NCBI GenBank assembly: GCA_016202645.1
Contig: JACQOF010000127.1
Span: forward strand, 135,714-181,296
Direction of reading: 5' to 3'
Source: a bacterium
GTDB taxonomy: Bacteria; Lindowbacteria; 2-12-FULL-62-27
DNA length: 45,583 nucleotides
Below, piece after piece: positions 26,635 through 35,257 of the stretch. The translations under genes and the position numbers were made by a program. Every line of letters starts with the position of its first letter. Position 1 is the stretch's first letter. Under the pieces are notes generated by a model. That model saw nothing but the letters and a program-made list of their open reading frames with translations, ran no database searches and was not told where the DNA came from.

Positions 26635-26764
26635 CGTTACTATTCAGCCCTCTCCGTCATCTCCGCCCCGGATCTGTCATTCCCGCGAAAGCGGGAATCC
26701 AGATTGCTTTGCGATTAGTCTGGATTCCCGCTTTCGCGGGAATGACGACCTGGTAATAGTTACG
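26635..26764. repeat. MITE-like repeat, family B, copy 3
   Basis: The left end is CGTTACTATTCAGCC and the right end is GTAATAGTTACG. The nested 27-bp arms are at 26676-26702 and 26720-26746. The final G is the first base of the GTG start of the next gene. With copy 2 it brackets the TPR membrane gene. Confidence 0.85.
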
Positions 26765-28686
26765 TGAAATCTTCGAAATACTCCACCATGTCCTTCCTTC
26801 TCATCCTGTTGGCCGCGGATATATTCCTCGTGGTTCTGCCCGGTTGGACCGGCGCAATACCCCTGGGTGTTGATACCGAAATCGAATTTCTGCCGAGACG
26901 AGCATTCGCCATTTCCGCCCTGGCCGGGGGTGAATCCCCGCTGTGGAATCCGTACCTTTTTTGCGGATGGCCCCAGTTCGCCGCCCTGCAGGACGGCATG
27001 CTTTTCCCGACGTTCTGGATCTATCTTTTTTTTGCCCCTGAAAGGGCGCTCTGGATAGAGATCGGCCTGCTCTTCTGGCTGGCAGGGGCCGCCTATTTTA
27101 TTTTTTCACGATACACCATGAACATCTCGGTCTCCGGGTCCATTCTCGCCTGCCTGACTTTCCTTCTGGGACATTATTATCTTTTGAGAATATTCTCCGG
27201 ACAGCTTCCCTTTCTTCGAGCTTTTTCCCTCCTTCCCGTCGTATTTGGGGCGGTCTCCATGGCCTGGAGGAGGATCGCCCATGAGGGGGAATCTCGTCCG
27301 TTCTGGATATTGTTCTCCAGCATTGTATTTGCCTTTTTTTTCCTCGCCGGTTACCCCCCGGTTTATGGATTGGGCATGATCGCGCTGGCCGGGTGGGGCA
27401 TTCTGACTTTCCGAAGTCGTTCCTTCCTGCTTTACCTGGCCCTGTCACTTCTGCTGAGTTTCTTCTGGTCCGCGCCTCAACTCCTGACCTTCCTGGAATT
27501 TCTGGGCGAGGCGCATCAGGCCGAGCTTGCGCCCGCGATCATGTTCCCCCTGTCCAAGCTTGTCCTCCTTGTCATGCCCGAGTTTTTTGGAAGCTTGATC
27601 GAGGGAACCTGGTCGGGCGAAATCTGGGAGTACTGGGAGCAATCGCTGTTTTTTGGCTGGCTCCCCCTGCTTTGCGTGTTTCTGTCATTCCGGAACACCG
27701 GCCAACGGAAAGCCGTGTGGGTGATCGGAATTCTGGGGATGACAGGCGTCCTGGCGGCCGCCTTCCTGCCGCTTCCGTCGTGGAATATTTTTTCGCTTCT
27801 GCGCCAGAACAGCCGCTGGCTGATGCTCTCCCATTTTTTTCTGCCTCTGCTTGCCGGATGCGGGTGGGATTGGGCGGTTGAGCGATTCCGGATCGGCGGC
27901 ATCCCGCAAATCTGCCTCTTTGCCTTATTTCTCATCCAACTGTATTTCCATAGTTATTCCTATCTTTTATCCAATGCCGTCCTGCCGGCCCTTCCCGCTT
28001 TGAGGCATCCCGAAGTTTCCGCCAGGCTGTCCGATCCGGTATTGGCCCCTTACCGGATTGCGGGCATTTACCCGGTCCGCCTGTACAATCTGCCGGCCGC
28101 ATGGCGCATACCCTCCTTTGACGGGTACGACATTCTGGTGACGCGCAGATATCACCGCCTGTTCTTGAAGGCGGAACATATGGATGGTCCCGCCGATCCC
28201 CGTGTCCATACGCTTCGTTCGCCGGATCCGGCGGTCTTGAAGGAGGCGGGAGTCGGCGGAATCGTGGAGTGGATCGGTCCCCATCGGGCCTGGCACGAGC
28301 CCAATCCCAACCACCTCCGGGTTTCGTTCGCAAAAGACGCCCGACCTGTCGTGGACGTCTCCGGTGGCGTCATTCTATCCAAAGATGAAGGTCTCAATTC
28401 ACTGCGGTTGACTCTCAACGTCACGGAGGATCGGGGAGAACTGATCTGGAGGATGATTCTTTACCCAGGTTGGCAGGTCATCCTGGATGGAATCCCTTTC
28501 CATCCGGATGTTTCCGCCGACGCCGTCTTTTATAGAATTCCCCTCGCCCACGGCGCTCACACGGTTCTGTTCCGGTACCGCCCGGCATCCCTGACGCTGG
28601 GGTGCCTGCTCTTTCTTCTGGTTCTCGTGTCTTCAGTTATTTTTTTGACTCTGCGTTTGAGGCGCACGATCTTTTTTCTTCCATAA
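26764..28686 (+). CDS. YfhO-like polytopic membrane protein
   Basis: This 640-residue protein has about 11-12 membrane segments in its first 440 residues and a soluble C-terminal domain of about 180 residues ending in one more helix. The pattern NPYLFCGWPQFAALQDGMLF, then FPTFWIYLFFAP, is typical of YfhO-family proteins. These are GT-C-like enzymes implicated in glycosylating lipoteichoic acid or other envelope polymers. The C-terminal part (LRLTLNVTEDRGELIWRMIL, then YPGWQVILDG) also fits that family. The GTG at 26764 lies in the terminal repeat of a family B element; an ATG at 26788 is the alternative start. Codon use is less GC-biased than in the flanking housekeeping genes, which suggests transfer. 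Its 3' end overlaps the convergent gene by 54 bases. Confidence 0.8.
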   Translation: MKSSKYSTMSFLLILLAADIFLVVLPGWTGAIPLGVDTEIEFLPRRAFAISALAGGESPLWNPYLFCGWPQFAALQDGMLFPTFWIYLFFAPERALWIEIGLLFWLAGAAYFIFSRYTMNISVSGSILACLTFLLGHYYLLRIFSGQLPFLRAFSLLPVVFGAVSMAWRRIAHEGESRPFWILFSSIVFAFFFLAGYPPVYGLGMIALAGWGILTFRSRSFLLYLALSLLLSFFWSAPQLLTFLEFLGEAHQAELAPAIMFPLSKLVLLVMPEFFGSLIEGTWSGEIWEYWEQSLFFGWLPLLCVFLSFRNTGQRKAVWVIGILGMTGVLAAAFLPLPSWNIFSLLRQNSRWLMLSHFFLPLLAGCGWDWAVERFRIGGIPQICLFALFLIQLYFHSYSYLLSNAVLPALPALRHPEVSARLSDPVLAPYRIAGIYPVRLYNLPAAWRIPSFDGYDILVTRRYHRLFLKAEHMDGPADPRVHTLRSPDPAVLKEAGVGGIVEWIGPHRAWHEPNPNHLRVSFAKDARPVVDVSGGVILSKDEGLNSLRLTLNVTEDRGELIWRMILYPGWQVILDGIPFHPDVSADAVFYRIPLAHGAHTVLFRYRPASLTLGCLLFLLVLVSSVIFLTLRLRRTIFFLP

Positions 28687-30267
28687 CCCCGCGATCCAGA
28701 CACCCTGAAGGGTTCTGCCCCGGATCCATTCCCAGTCCTCTTCTCGAAACCCATAGGCCTGCAACACTCCGGGGCGGTTCTGAGTATAGACAAAATCCGC
28801 GGTCTCCGGCTCGTCCAGCTTCCAATCGGGCATTTGAATCCCCTGCCCTGCAAGCCGACGGGCGTAATGCGTCATCAATCCCGGTAGGGCGCCGAGAATG
28901 GTGAGTTGATCCGACTTGAATTCACGGGCCAATTGGATGATATCCCGTTCGTGGGTTCCATCCCACCAGTACGTCGGGAGGAGACCGATGGAACTCGCGC
29001 CCCGAAGCGAGCCTGCCCAGAGGTTATAGTAGGACAACTGACAGGGATGAAACAGGAGGAGAGTAAGCGTCAAGTAGAGGCAGTTCGCACCGGCGATGAA
29101 CGCCAGGCGGGATTCAAAATATTTCTTGAGGCCGCACAGGATGGCCAGCCAGCCAAAAAAAATGGATGGAAAGAGGAGCCGGACGCCATCCCATTTTGGG
29201 GTGTCCGGCAGAGAAAAAATAAGCGGCAAAACCAGGAAAGAAAAAAAATGAAAGACGCCTCTTCGACCGAGGATTGTCCGTAATTTCCATTGGGCAGGCC
29301 CCGCCCTGCGTGTTTTCATCAGGATGAGAACGCCGAGGAGAACCCAGGGTGTGGGCAGGGTGGCCAGGAGGTACACCCACCCGTAATACCAGGGAGGATT
29401 TCCCAGGGGATAATGGACGCCAAGAAAATTTTCCGGGAGGACCGGGAGAATTTGCCGGCGATCCACCCACTGCTGAATCAAGATTAAAACGTGCGTCAAG
29501 GGGTCATCCCAGACGAGGGGATTGAGCGACAAAAACAGCGAACCGGCCGCCAGCAGGAAGAGGACCGTCCCCGACCCGCGCAGGGTCAGTGGAAGACGCG
29601 GCGAAAACAGAAGAAATATGCACCACACCCCGATCAAAGGCAGTGTTGTTTCCCGGAAGGAAATGGCCAGACCCGCAAACACTCCGCCCAGAAGATACCC
29701 CATCAAGATTTTGCTGGGGTTTCCCTCATCCCCTGCTTCCTTCGGAAAAAGAACCCCATCGAGAAAATAAGTCCCCGCCATCAGGCAAGCCACCGTTGCG
29801 CCTTCCAGGGTTCCCAGGTGGGAAAAGGCAAACTGGTGCGGTTCAAGAAGCCAGATCAGGGAAAACCAAAAGGCGAGGGCCTGGGAAAATCCAAATCTGA
29901 TCAAAAGTCCATACAGACACAGTATCCCCACAAGGACAAAGGCCGTTGTGCCGGCCCTTCCCGCGCGGACATCGCCGGATCCGCCGTGGATGAATTCAAA
30001 CAGACCGTGAAATATCTTCCAGCCTTCCGGATGAACATCCCTGACTTGATCCTCCAGCAAAATCTCGTCCCGGGTTGGAGACCGCAGGGAATCCGGAATC
30101 GTCGTCAGCCAGCGGGCATACCGGCTTGAATAAAAAACGTAGGTCGGCTCATCCCAGACCACGCCAAAATCATCCATCCAGAATCCGCCGGAAAAGACGG
30201 CAAGGGCGGCCAAGATCGCCATGAGAAGCCACGAAAATCGGCGCCGCCGAATATCCTTATTCTCCAT
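28633..30267 (-). CDS. Polytopic GT-C-type glycosyltransferase-like membrane protein
   Basis: This 544-residue protein has an N-terminal membrane helix (FSWLLMAILAALAVFSGGF), followed by the acidic loop MDDFGVVWDEPTYVFYSSRY. This is the ArnT/PMT-like position for catalytic Asp/Glu, and about ten further hydrophobic segments follow. Such enzymes use polyprenyl-phosphate sugars on the periplasmic face. The loop between helices 1 and 2 (DSLRSPTRDEILLEDQVRDV) and the C-terminal soluble tail are not diagnostic of a substrate. I chose the ATG at 30267; the reading frame continues upstream into the histidine kinase gene without family-like sequence. It lies 14 bases after the kinase stop, so they are probably one unit. 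Confidence 0.78.
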   Translation of the reverse strand: MENKDIRRRRFSWLLMAILAALAVFSGGFWMDDFGVVWDEPTYVFYSSRYARWLTTIPDSLRSPTRDEILLEDQVRDVHPEGWKIFHGLFEFIHGGSGDVRAGRAGTTAFVLVGILCLYGLLIRFGFSQALAFWFSLIWLLEPHQFAFSHLGTLEGATVACLMAGTYFLDGVLFPKEAGDEGNPSKILMGYLLGGVFAGLAISFRETTLPLIGVWCIFLLFSPRLPLTLRGSGTVLFLLAAGSLFLSLNPLVWDDPLTHVLILIQQWVDRRQILPVLPENFLGVHYPLGNPPWYYGWVYLLATLPTPWVLLGVLILMKTRRAGPAQWKLRTILGRRGVFHFFSFLVLPLIFSLPDTPKWDGVRLLFPSIFFGWLAILCGLKKYFESRLAFIAGANCLYLTLTLLLFHPCQLSYYNLWAGSLRGASSIGLLPTYWWDGTHERDIIQLAREFKSDQLTILGALPGLMTHYARRLAGQGIQMPDWKLDEPETADFVYTQNRPGVLQAYGFREEDWEWIRGRTLQGVWIAGLWKKKDRAPQTQSQKNN

Positions 30268-30281
30268 TCGGCGTTGGCGTG

Positions 30282-31289
30282 TTAGTGGACGGGCAGGGTC
30301 AGACGGAACGATGCGCCGCCGAGGGTGGGATGCGATGCGGCGTCCAGATCGAGGCGTCCGCCGAGCGCCACGGCCCACAGTCGGGAAATGTAGAGGCCAA
30401 GACCGTGGCCGCCGGCCGCCGTCGTAAAAAATGGCCGGAACAGTTTTTCGGCATGTTTCGAAGAAACGCCCGGCCCGTCGTCCGTGACGATCAGCCAGGC
30501 CGACCCCGCCTCCAGGCCGCATTCGACCGACACTTTGGATTTCGCGTGCCGGAGGGCGTTATTCAGGAGGTTGTCGAGGATTTCCGACAGCAGGACCTGA
30601 TCGGAGAGCACCGGGATGTTTTCCGAAAGCTTTTGTTCGCAGGAAATTTCCCCCCGCTGAAGAATTCCCAATCTCTCTTGAACGATGCGATCGAGCATCA
30701 GCGGCCTCACAGTGACCTGACGGTTTCGGAAGTGATTCATGAACCTCCGGAGCCGCTCCGCGAGCGCCGGGATTTCCCGCGCGATGGTCTTCAATGCCTC
30801 CGGATCGCCTTCCGCCGCAAGTTTGGACAGCGTCGAAAGCGCCGAGAGCGGCGAGGCGAGTTCATGGACAAGACCATCGCTCTGCAGGCCGAGCGCCGCG
30901 AGCTGAGACTGAAGCGCCCGTTCCTGTTCGAGGCGTGCGCGGTCAGCGCGTTCGTTCGTCAGCGCCGCGACCATCCGGTTGTAGCCGTCTATCACGTCCG
31001 CGATCTCGTCCCCGGCCGGAGACGGCGGGACCGTCTCCAGCTGATCGTACCGGGCGCGCTGTAATTTTCGCCGGAGTTCCCGAAGGGGAGTGAGGACCCG
31101 TCGGCGAATCTGGAAATAGACCGAGACAATCAGCCATGCCGCCACCAGCCCGACCAGGCCGGCCGAGAGCGCCCGCATGGGCGGCAGGTGCTGTTTTGCC
31201 CAGAGGTCAAAAGAGATGGCGAGCATCAGGATCACAAGAAGCCCGATGAGGGGCAGCATCAGGGACAGCGGCAAACTACGCCGGAACAT
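30282..31289 (-). CDS. Orphan sensor histidine kinase
   Basis: This 335-residue membrane kinase has two helices (residues about 7-27 and 41-60) enclosing only a very short periplasmic loop. A HAMP-like linker (about 60-112), the phospho-acceptor box GLVHELASPLSAL (His142) and an HATPase domain follow. The HATPase shows N-box ILDNLLNNALRHAKSK, VTDDGPGVSSKHAEKLFRPF and GGHGLGLYISRLW. The short loop argues against an extracellular ligand site and favours sensing within the membrane. No response regulator is nearby. It lies between the O-antigen ligase gene and the glycosyltransferase-like gene on the same strand, so its signal may relate to the envelope. Confidence 0.92.
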   Translation of the reverse strand: MFRRSLPLSLMLPLIGLLVILMLAISFDLWAKQHLPPMRALSAGLVGLVAAWLIVSVYFQIRRRVLTPLRELRRKLQRARYDQLETVPPSPAGDEIADVIDGYNRMVAALTNERADRARLEQERALQSQLAALGLQSDGLVHELASPLSALSTLSKLAAEGDPEALKTIAREIPALAERLRRFMNHFRNRQVTVRPLMLDRIVQERLGILQRGEISCEQKLSENIPVLSDQVLLSEILDNLLNNALRHAKSKVSVECGLEAGSAWLIVTDDGPGVSSKHAEKLFRPFFTTAAGGHGLGLYISRLWAVALGGRLDLDAASHPTLGGASFRLTLPVH

Positions 31290-31325
31290 GAAAAAAGTAT
31301 GTTACAGGCTGGCCCAGATTGTCAA

Positions 31326-33182
31326 TCAACCCTCCGGTCCGGAACGGGACAGCAGCCAGGCGTCGTACCGGGCGCTGTTTTTGTTAAAAATCGAGTACTC
31401 CAGAAATTTTTGCCGGACCTGAGGCCCGTAAAATTCCCGGATCAGGGCGGCCAATTCCGAATATTTCTCCGCGGGGCCGGCCCTTCCGGCAAGATGCGCG
31501 GCATCCGCCATGCGGTCATAGACCCGCGCGGCGCGGGGCTCAAACTGCAGGACCCGGTGAAATCGCCAGTCGCGTTCCCGTTCCGTGCGCGACCAGTCCG
31601 CCGCCTCCATGGCCATGGGCTGGTCACAGGTCTGAAGTTGGCCCAGGGACAGAATGAACTGCCGGCCCTTCTGGTAGAATGGCCCGCGGGATTCGGCACC
31701 GGCCAGTATCCGGTACATCCGGGAGCCGTGGTAGAGAACCGCTGAGGGATTTTCACTCCTTTCCAACGCGGACTCGATCGACCGGTCGGCCAGATCGGCA
31801 TGGCCGGCCCGGACCGCCGCCTGGGCGAGGTGGAGGCGCGGCTGTTCGTCCCACGGCCTGAGCCGGGCCGATTCTTCGTAGGACGCCATCGCTTCCGGAA
31901 GTCTTTCCGCCGATTCCTCATTCATGCCGGCGCGCATCGACTGTCGGGCGAAGAGGTCCTGGATGCCCGTGTAGAGTAGAAAGGCGCCGACGAGCACCAC
32001 GGAGAGTCGAAACAGCGCCGTCGACCTGCGCATCATGACCACGGACACATCCGCCGTCAGAGCGACCAGACCGACCAGTCCCATCCAGCGGATCGGCGCT
32101 AGAGTTTCTGTAATGTTGACCATGAGTTCGAAAATAAACGCGGGCGCCCAGATGAGGCCGGCGCGGCGCGGCCAGTCCGCGCCCGGCGCGGCGGCGCATC
32201 TTTGAACGAGCCGCGCGGCGCAGATTAGAAACGCCAGGCACGTCGCGATGCCCAGGATGCCGCTTTCCGCCGCCCACTGCAGAAGCACATTGTGCGCGTG
32301 GTGGTTGATCCTGGCAAACTGCGCCAGGATCCGCGGATCCGTCACCGGGAACTCTCTGGACATCATTTCCGTGGAAAACATTCCCAGGCCAGATCCGCCC
32401 GGATCATTTGAAAAAATGTTCAGAGCCATAAAAAAAATCCGGGGCCGGAGTTCCGCCAATGGATTCATTTCGACCCGCGCCGCCGTCAAGGCAAGAACCG
32501 CCGCTAGGGCGGCGGCGCCCACCGCCACCGCCATGCGCCGCGCGGACAAGTGGATCCAGAGATACGCGAGGAATACCAGTCCCAGGCCAAGCAGTCCCGA
32601 GCGGCTGCCGTTGAGAAGGATTCCGGCGCACAGGACGGCCGACCACGCCCACCGGGTGACCCGGCCGGCGTCAGAGACGCCGGCACCTGGGGCCGCGGAG
32701 CGGCTGACCCGGCCGAGGCGTGCTGCGAGAAGGCTCCCGGCCAGACCGCCGAGCAGAATCTGCGCCTCGGCGCTTCGCATGAGCCCAATGCCCCGGCCCT
32801 GCGCGTTCATTTGAATCTGGATGGCATAGAGAATCGTCAAGATTGCCCCGCACCAGCGGAGGGCCGTAAAAAGGGCCGCCGGCAAGTCATGCCGACCCGC
32901 GAGAAGGGTGGGCAGGAGGATGAAGAGGGATAAAGCGATCAGCCACCAGCCGCAGGCGTGTACAGCCGTCGCGGCAAAAACACGGCCCGTCAGGAGAATC
33001 AGGAGGGCCGGGATGAGAAAAAAACTGAGGAAGTGAATCCGGACAGGATGACGGCCAAGAAGAAGGGCGCCGCACATGACGGCGCCCCCTCCCCACCAGA
33101 AATCAAATAGTTTCCAGTTGTCTGTATAACCGCTGAAGATCAGCGCGACTAGAAAATGGGCGATCAGAATGAGCGCAAGCAC
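31326..33182 (-). CDS. O-antigen ligase/polymerase family membrane protein with TPR tail
   Basis: In this 618-residue protein the first 430 residues are polytopic with a large periplasmic loop, as in the Wzy_C/WaaL family that joins or polymerises envelope glycans. GSGLGMFSTEM followed by NHHAHNVLLQWAAESGILGI is the conserved family motif, including the catalytic-type HxxHN. The last 180 residues carry TPR-like units (MASYEESARLRPWDEQPRLH, then LAQAAVRAG). The GTG start at 33182 follows AGGGAGGGG. A family A repeat encodes RVSRSAAPGAGVSDAGR in a loop between membrane helices. It sits downstream of the pseudopilin gene and upstream of the histidine kinase. Confidence 0.88.
   Translation of the reverse strand: MLALILIAHFLVALIFSGYTDNWKLFDFWWGGGAVMCGALLLGRHPVRIHFLSFFLIPALLILLTGRVFAATAVHACGWWLIALSLFILLPTLLAGRHDLPAALFTALRWCGAILTILYAIQIQMNAQGRGIGLMRSAEAQILLGGLAGSLLAARLGRVSRSAAPGAGVSDAGRVTRWAWSAVLCAGILLNGSRSGLLGLGLVFLAYLWIHLSARRMAVAVGAAALAAVLALTAARVEMNPLAELRPRIFFMALNIFSNDPGGSGLGMFSTEMMSREFPVTDPRILAQFARINHHAHNVLLQWAAESGILGIATCLAFLICAARLVQRCAAAPGADWPRRAGLIWAPAFIFELMVNITETLAPIRWMGLVGLVALTADVSVVMMRRSTALFRLSVVLVGAFLLYTGIQDLFARQSMRAGMNEESAERLPEAMASYEESARLRPWDEQPRLHLAQAAVRAGHADLADRSIESALERSENPSAVLYHGSRMYRILAGAESRGPFYQKGRQFILSLGQLQTCDQPMAMEAADWSRTERERDWRFHRVLQFEPRAARVYDRMADAAHLAGRAGPAEKYSELAALIREFYGPQVRQKFLEYSIFNKNSARYDAWLLSRSGPEG
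32661..32715 (+). repeat. Dispersed palindromic repeat, family A, copy 2 (in the O-antigen ligase gene)
   Basis: CCGGCCGGCGTCAGAGACGC, then CGGCACCTGGGGCCGCGGAG and CGGCTGACCCGGCCG, on the plus strand, antisense to the gene. It encodes GRVSRSAAPGAGVSDAGRV in a membrane-protein loop. It differs from copy 1 at only a few positions and is read in another frame. Confidence 0.85.
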
Positions 33183-33252
33183 AACCCCTCCCTACAACGG
33201 ATGCGCCCCTAAGCAGCCTTCCCGCGCGCTTGGAGTAGAACCGGTTAGACCT

Positions 33253-33651
33253 TTACGGGCAACTCGTCCCGCCCGTGTTCATCACACCGGTTGAGGCTTG
33301 AAAATAGACGTAGCACCCAGCGCCTGTGCCTCGGCATGTGATCGTGTAATCACCGCCGGCGCTGGCCACCGCCCATCCCATCGCCTCCGTCGTCGGGCCG
33401 GGAGGAGGTGAAACCGGAAGGTACTCCGTGGCCATTGCCGATAGACCTGTCGGCCAGTTACCCTTATCCATGTTGTACATCTGCGCTGCGCCGCGAACAG
33501 CCGCCGCGTCAGACTTGCAACGTCCAAGCCGAGCCTTGTCCATTGCCGCCATAAGTTTCGGAATGGCCGCCGCCGCCAAAATTCCGATGATGGTGACCAC
33601 CACCAGAAGTTCAATCAGCGTGAATCCTTTTTCCTTGCGAGTACGAATCAT
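33253..33651 (-). CDS. Type IV pilin-like pseudopilin (GspG/PilA-type)
   Basis: This 132-residue protein has a class III leader: a short positive leader ending in KEKG, cleavage before FTLIELLVVVTIIGILAAAA, and Glu at mature position 5. The C-terminal globular part is small, with Cys residues in TITCRGTGAGCYVYF and a final SCP that could form a disulfide. The protein would be processed by a prepilin peptidase and assembled into a pseudopilus or pilus. No assembly ATPase, secretin or peptidase gene is in the window. The ATG at 33651 stands behind AAAGGAGGC at good spacing; a GTG at 33654 directly precedes it. Its long AT-rich leader contains a hairpin. Confidence 0.9.
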   Translation of the reverse strand: MIRTRKEKGFTLIELLVVVTIIGILAAAAIPKLMAAMDKARLGRCKSDAAAVRGAAQMYNMDKGNWPTGLSAMATEYLPVSPPPGPTTEAMGWAVASAGGDYTITCRGTGAGCYVYFQASTGVMNTGGTSCP

Positions 33652-33829
33652 CACAATGCCTCCTTTGGCAAATCTCTCTTCAGCGGTTCGGATAGCTGGA
33701 ACCCAGCTACTCCGACCTTATGTACTGCAATAACTGTACTATCGGCACAATCTACAGAAAAACATATATAACATACTGTATTGCAGGAAATAACAACTAA
33801 TTCAGATACTCTTTAAAAATTCTGGAACG
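33652..33829 (-). promoter_or_regulatory. AT-rich leader and promoter region of the pseudopilin gene, with hairpin
   Basis: In transcript orientation, GGTCGGAGTAGCTGG and CCAGCTATCCGAACC (33685-33717) form a hairpin of about 14 pairs with one bulge on each side and a GTT loop. No T-run follows. An 8-base inverted pair, CTGCAATA (33725-33732) and TATTGCAG (33779-33786), lies further upstream. Base composition is much more AT-rich than in neighbouring genes. I see no c-di-GMP riboswitch signature. Confidence 0.5.
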
Positions 33830-35251
33830 TCATTGCTTTGACTTTTTGATAGTGCCTTGACAGACAAAATTGACTAATTTTTCCAATTTCATTCGCTGGG
33901 AAGCCTTAAAGAGAAAGAGCGTTCTTTTTCGAGAATGGATCAATTCGAACAGGTCTTCTTCAATGTCCTTCGACGTATTGGAAAACCGAACGGACGAACA
34001 TTTGGCGCCGCTGGACTCGTATCCCCTTTGGAACCATTTGGATTCCGCGCCGATAAAGTACAGACGATCAGGCTGGGCGCCGCCGGCCACAACACCCAGT
34101 TCTCTGTGGTATTTGGCGGTATATCGGCCGAGTTCCAGCATGTCGCCCAAGACCAGGACCAGCCGCATTCCAAACTTCCGGCTCAGCCGCCGCGCCCTTT
34201 CGATGGCAGCTCGCATCGATTCTGGATTGGCGTTGTAACTGTCGTCGACAATGAGATGCGGCCCGGCCCGCAGGACAACGCCGCGGCCGGCCGGAAGGCG
34301 CAGACGGGAGACCGCCGACCTGATTTTTTTTAAAGGCACGGCGAAATGAGAGGCGATGGCGATGGCCAGAAGCACATTCTGGATCTGGTGCGCGCCCATG
34401 TCCGGGCATCGGAACGACCGGTCCCCCGCATCGAATGCGATCGCGGTCCTGCCCTCGCGGACGTTTCCGATCCGCCAATTTGCCCCGGGCGCGCGGCCGA
34501 AGGAAATGACGGATTGACGTTTCGCGCGCGCCTTCAGAAACGGGAAGAACGGCGAATCGATCGGCAGAAACGCGGGGATGCCGGCCCGCGCAGCCGTCAG
34601 AATTTCCGATTTGGCGCGGGCGATTCCCCGGAGTCCGGAAAAAAATCCGGCATGGGCCGGCGCGACGGAGGTGATCGCGACGAGATCGGGGTCGGCGATG
34701 CGCGTGAGCGCGGCGATCTCGCCGGGATGGTTCATCCCGATTTCCAGGACTCCGGCTTGGGTTTTTTCGGTCATCGACAGCAGGGTGAGGGGAACGCCGA
34801 TCGCGTTGTTGAAGCTCCGGGGCGCCGCGACTGTCCGATAGGTTGTCGAGAGCAGCGCCGACACGAATTCCTTGGCGCTGGTCTTGCCGTTCGATCCGGT
34901 GATCGCCACGATTTTTGTTCCGAGTCCGGCGCGATGCCGCCGCGCCAGTTCTCCCAGCGCGGCCGGCGTGTCGGGCGCCGAAACCGCGGCGCCCAGCCCG
35001 GACTCGCGGAGAGACTTGGCGATTTCAGCCCCCCTCGGCTCGATCAGGACCGCGCCCGCGCCGGCCGCGGCGGCCTGAGCCAGAAATTCATGCCCGTCGA
35101 ATCGCTCACCCTTGAGCGCCACAAAAAGTTTCCCCCGGATGTCCGGGTCGCGGCTGTCGATCGTCACGCCGGTCAGCGTCTGCGAGGGATTCCCGAACAA
35201 CAGGCGCGCGCCGGGAAGGTCCGCGGCGGCGGAGACGCAGAGGTCAGGCAT
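33830..35251 (-). CDS. murF: UDP-N-acetylmuramoyl-tripeptide-D-alanyl-D-alanine ligase
   Basis: This 473-residue Mur ligase adds D-Ala-D-Ala to the UDP-MurNAc-tripeptide in the cytoplasm. The N-terminal domain has VTIDSRDPDIRGKLFVALKG, the ATP loop is VAITGSNGKTSAKEFV, and the central domain has NNAIGVPLTLLSM and EIGMNHPGEI. The C-terminal domain has VDDSYNANPESMRAAI. I chose the ATG at 35251 (TTG at 35254 precedes it); the phosphofructokinase stop is seven bases away. It ends the dnaE-accA-pfp-murF run. No other mur gene is here, so it is split from the usual division/cell-wall cluster. Confidence 0.95.
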   Translation of the reverse strand: MPDLCVSAAADLPGARLLFGNPSQTLTGVTIDSRDPDIRGKLFVALKGERFDGHEFLAQAAAAGAGAVLIEPRGAEIAKSLRESGLGAAVSAPDTPAALGELARRHRAGLGTKIVAITGSNGKTSAKEFVSALLSTTYRTVAAPRSFNNAIGVPLTLLSMTEKTQAGVLEIGMNHPGEIAALTRIADPDLVAITSVAPAHAGFFSGLRGIARAKSEILTAARAGIPAFLPIDSPFFPFLKARAKRQSVISFGRAPGANWRIGNVREGRTAIAFDAGDRSFRCPDMGAHQIQNVLLAIAIASHFAVPLKKIRSAVSRLRLPAGRGVVLRAGPHLIVDDSYNANPESMRAAIERARRLSRKFGMRLVLVLGDMLELGRYTAKYHRELGVVAGGAQPDRLYFIGAESKWFQRGYESSGAKCSSVRFSNTSKDIEEDLFELIHSRKRTLFLFKASQRMKLEKLVNFVCQGTIKKSKQ

Positions 35252-35257
35252 CAAGCA

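Noticed and set aside
24994-26764. Composite transposon carrying the TPR membrane gene between two repeat copies
   Set aside because: No transposase or target-site duplication is visible; two flanking short repeats alone are not enough.
33652-33829. c-di-GMP (GEMM) riboswitch before the pseudopilin gene
   Set aside because: The hairpin GTAGCTGGGTTCCAGCTA is superficially similar, but the conserved GGGACGCAAAGCC-type core is absent.
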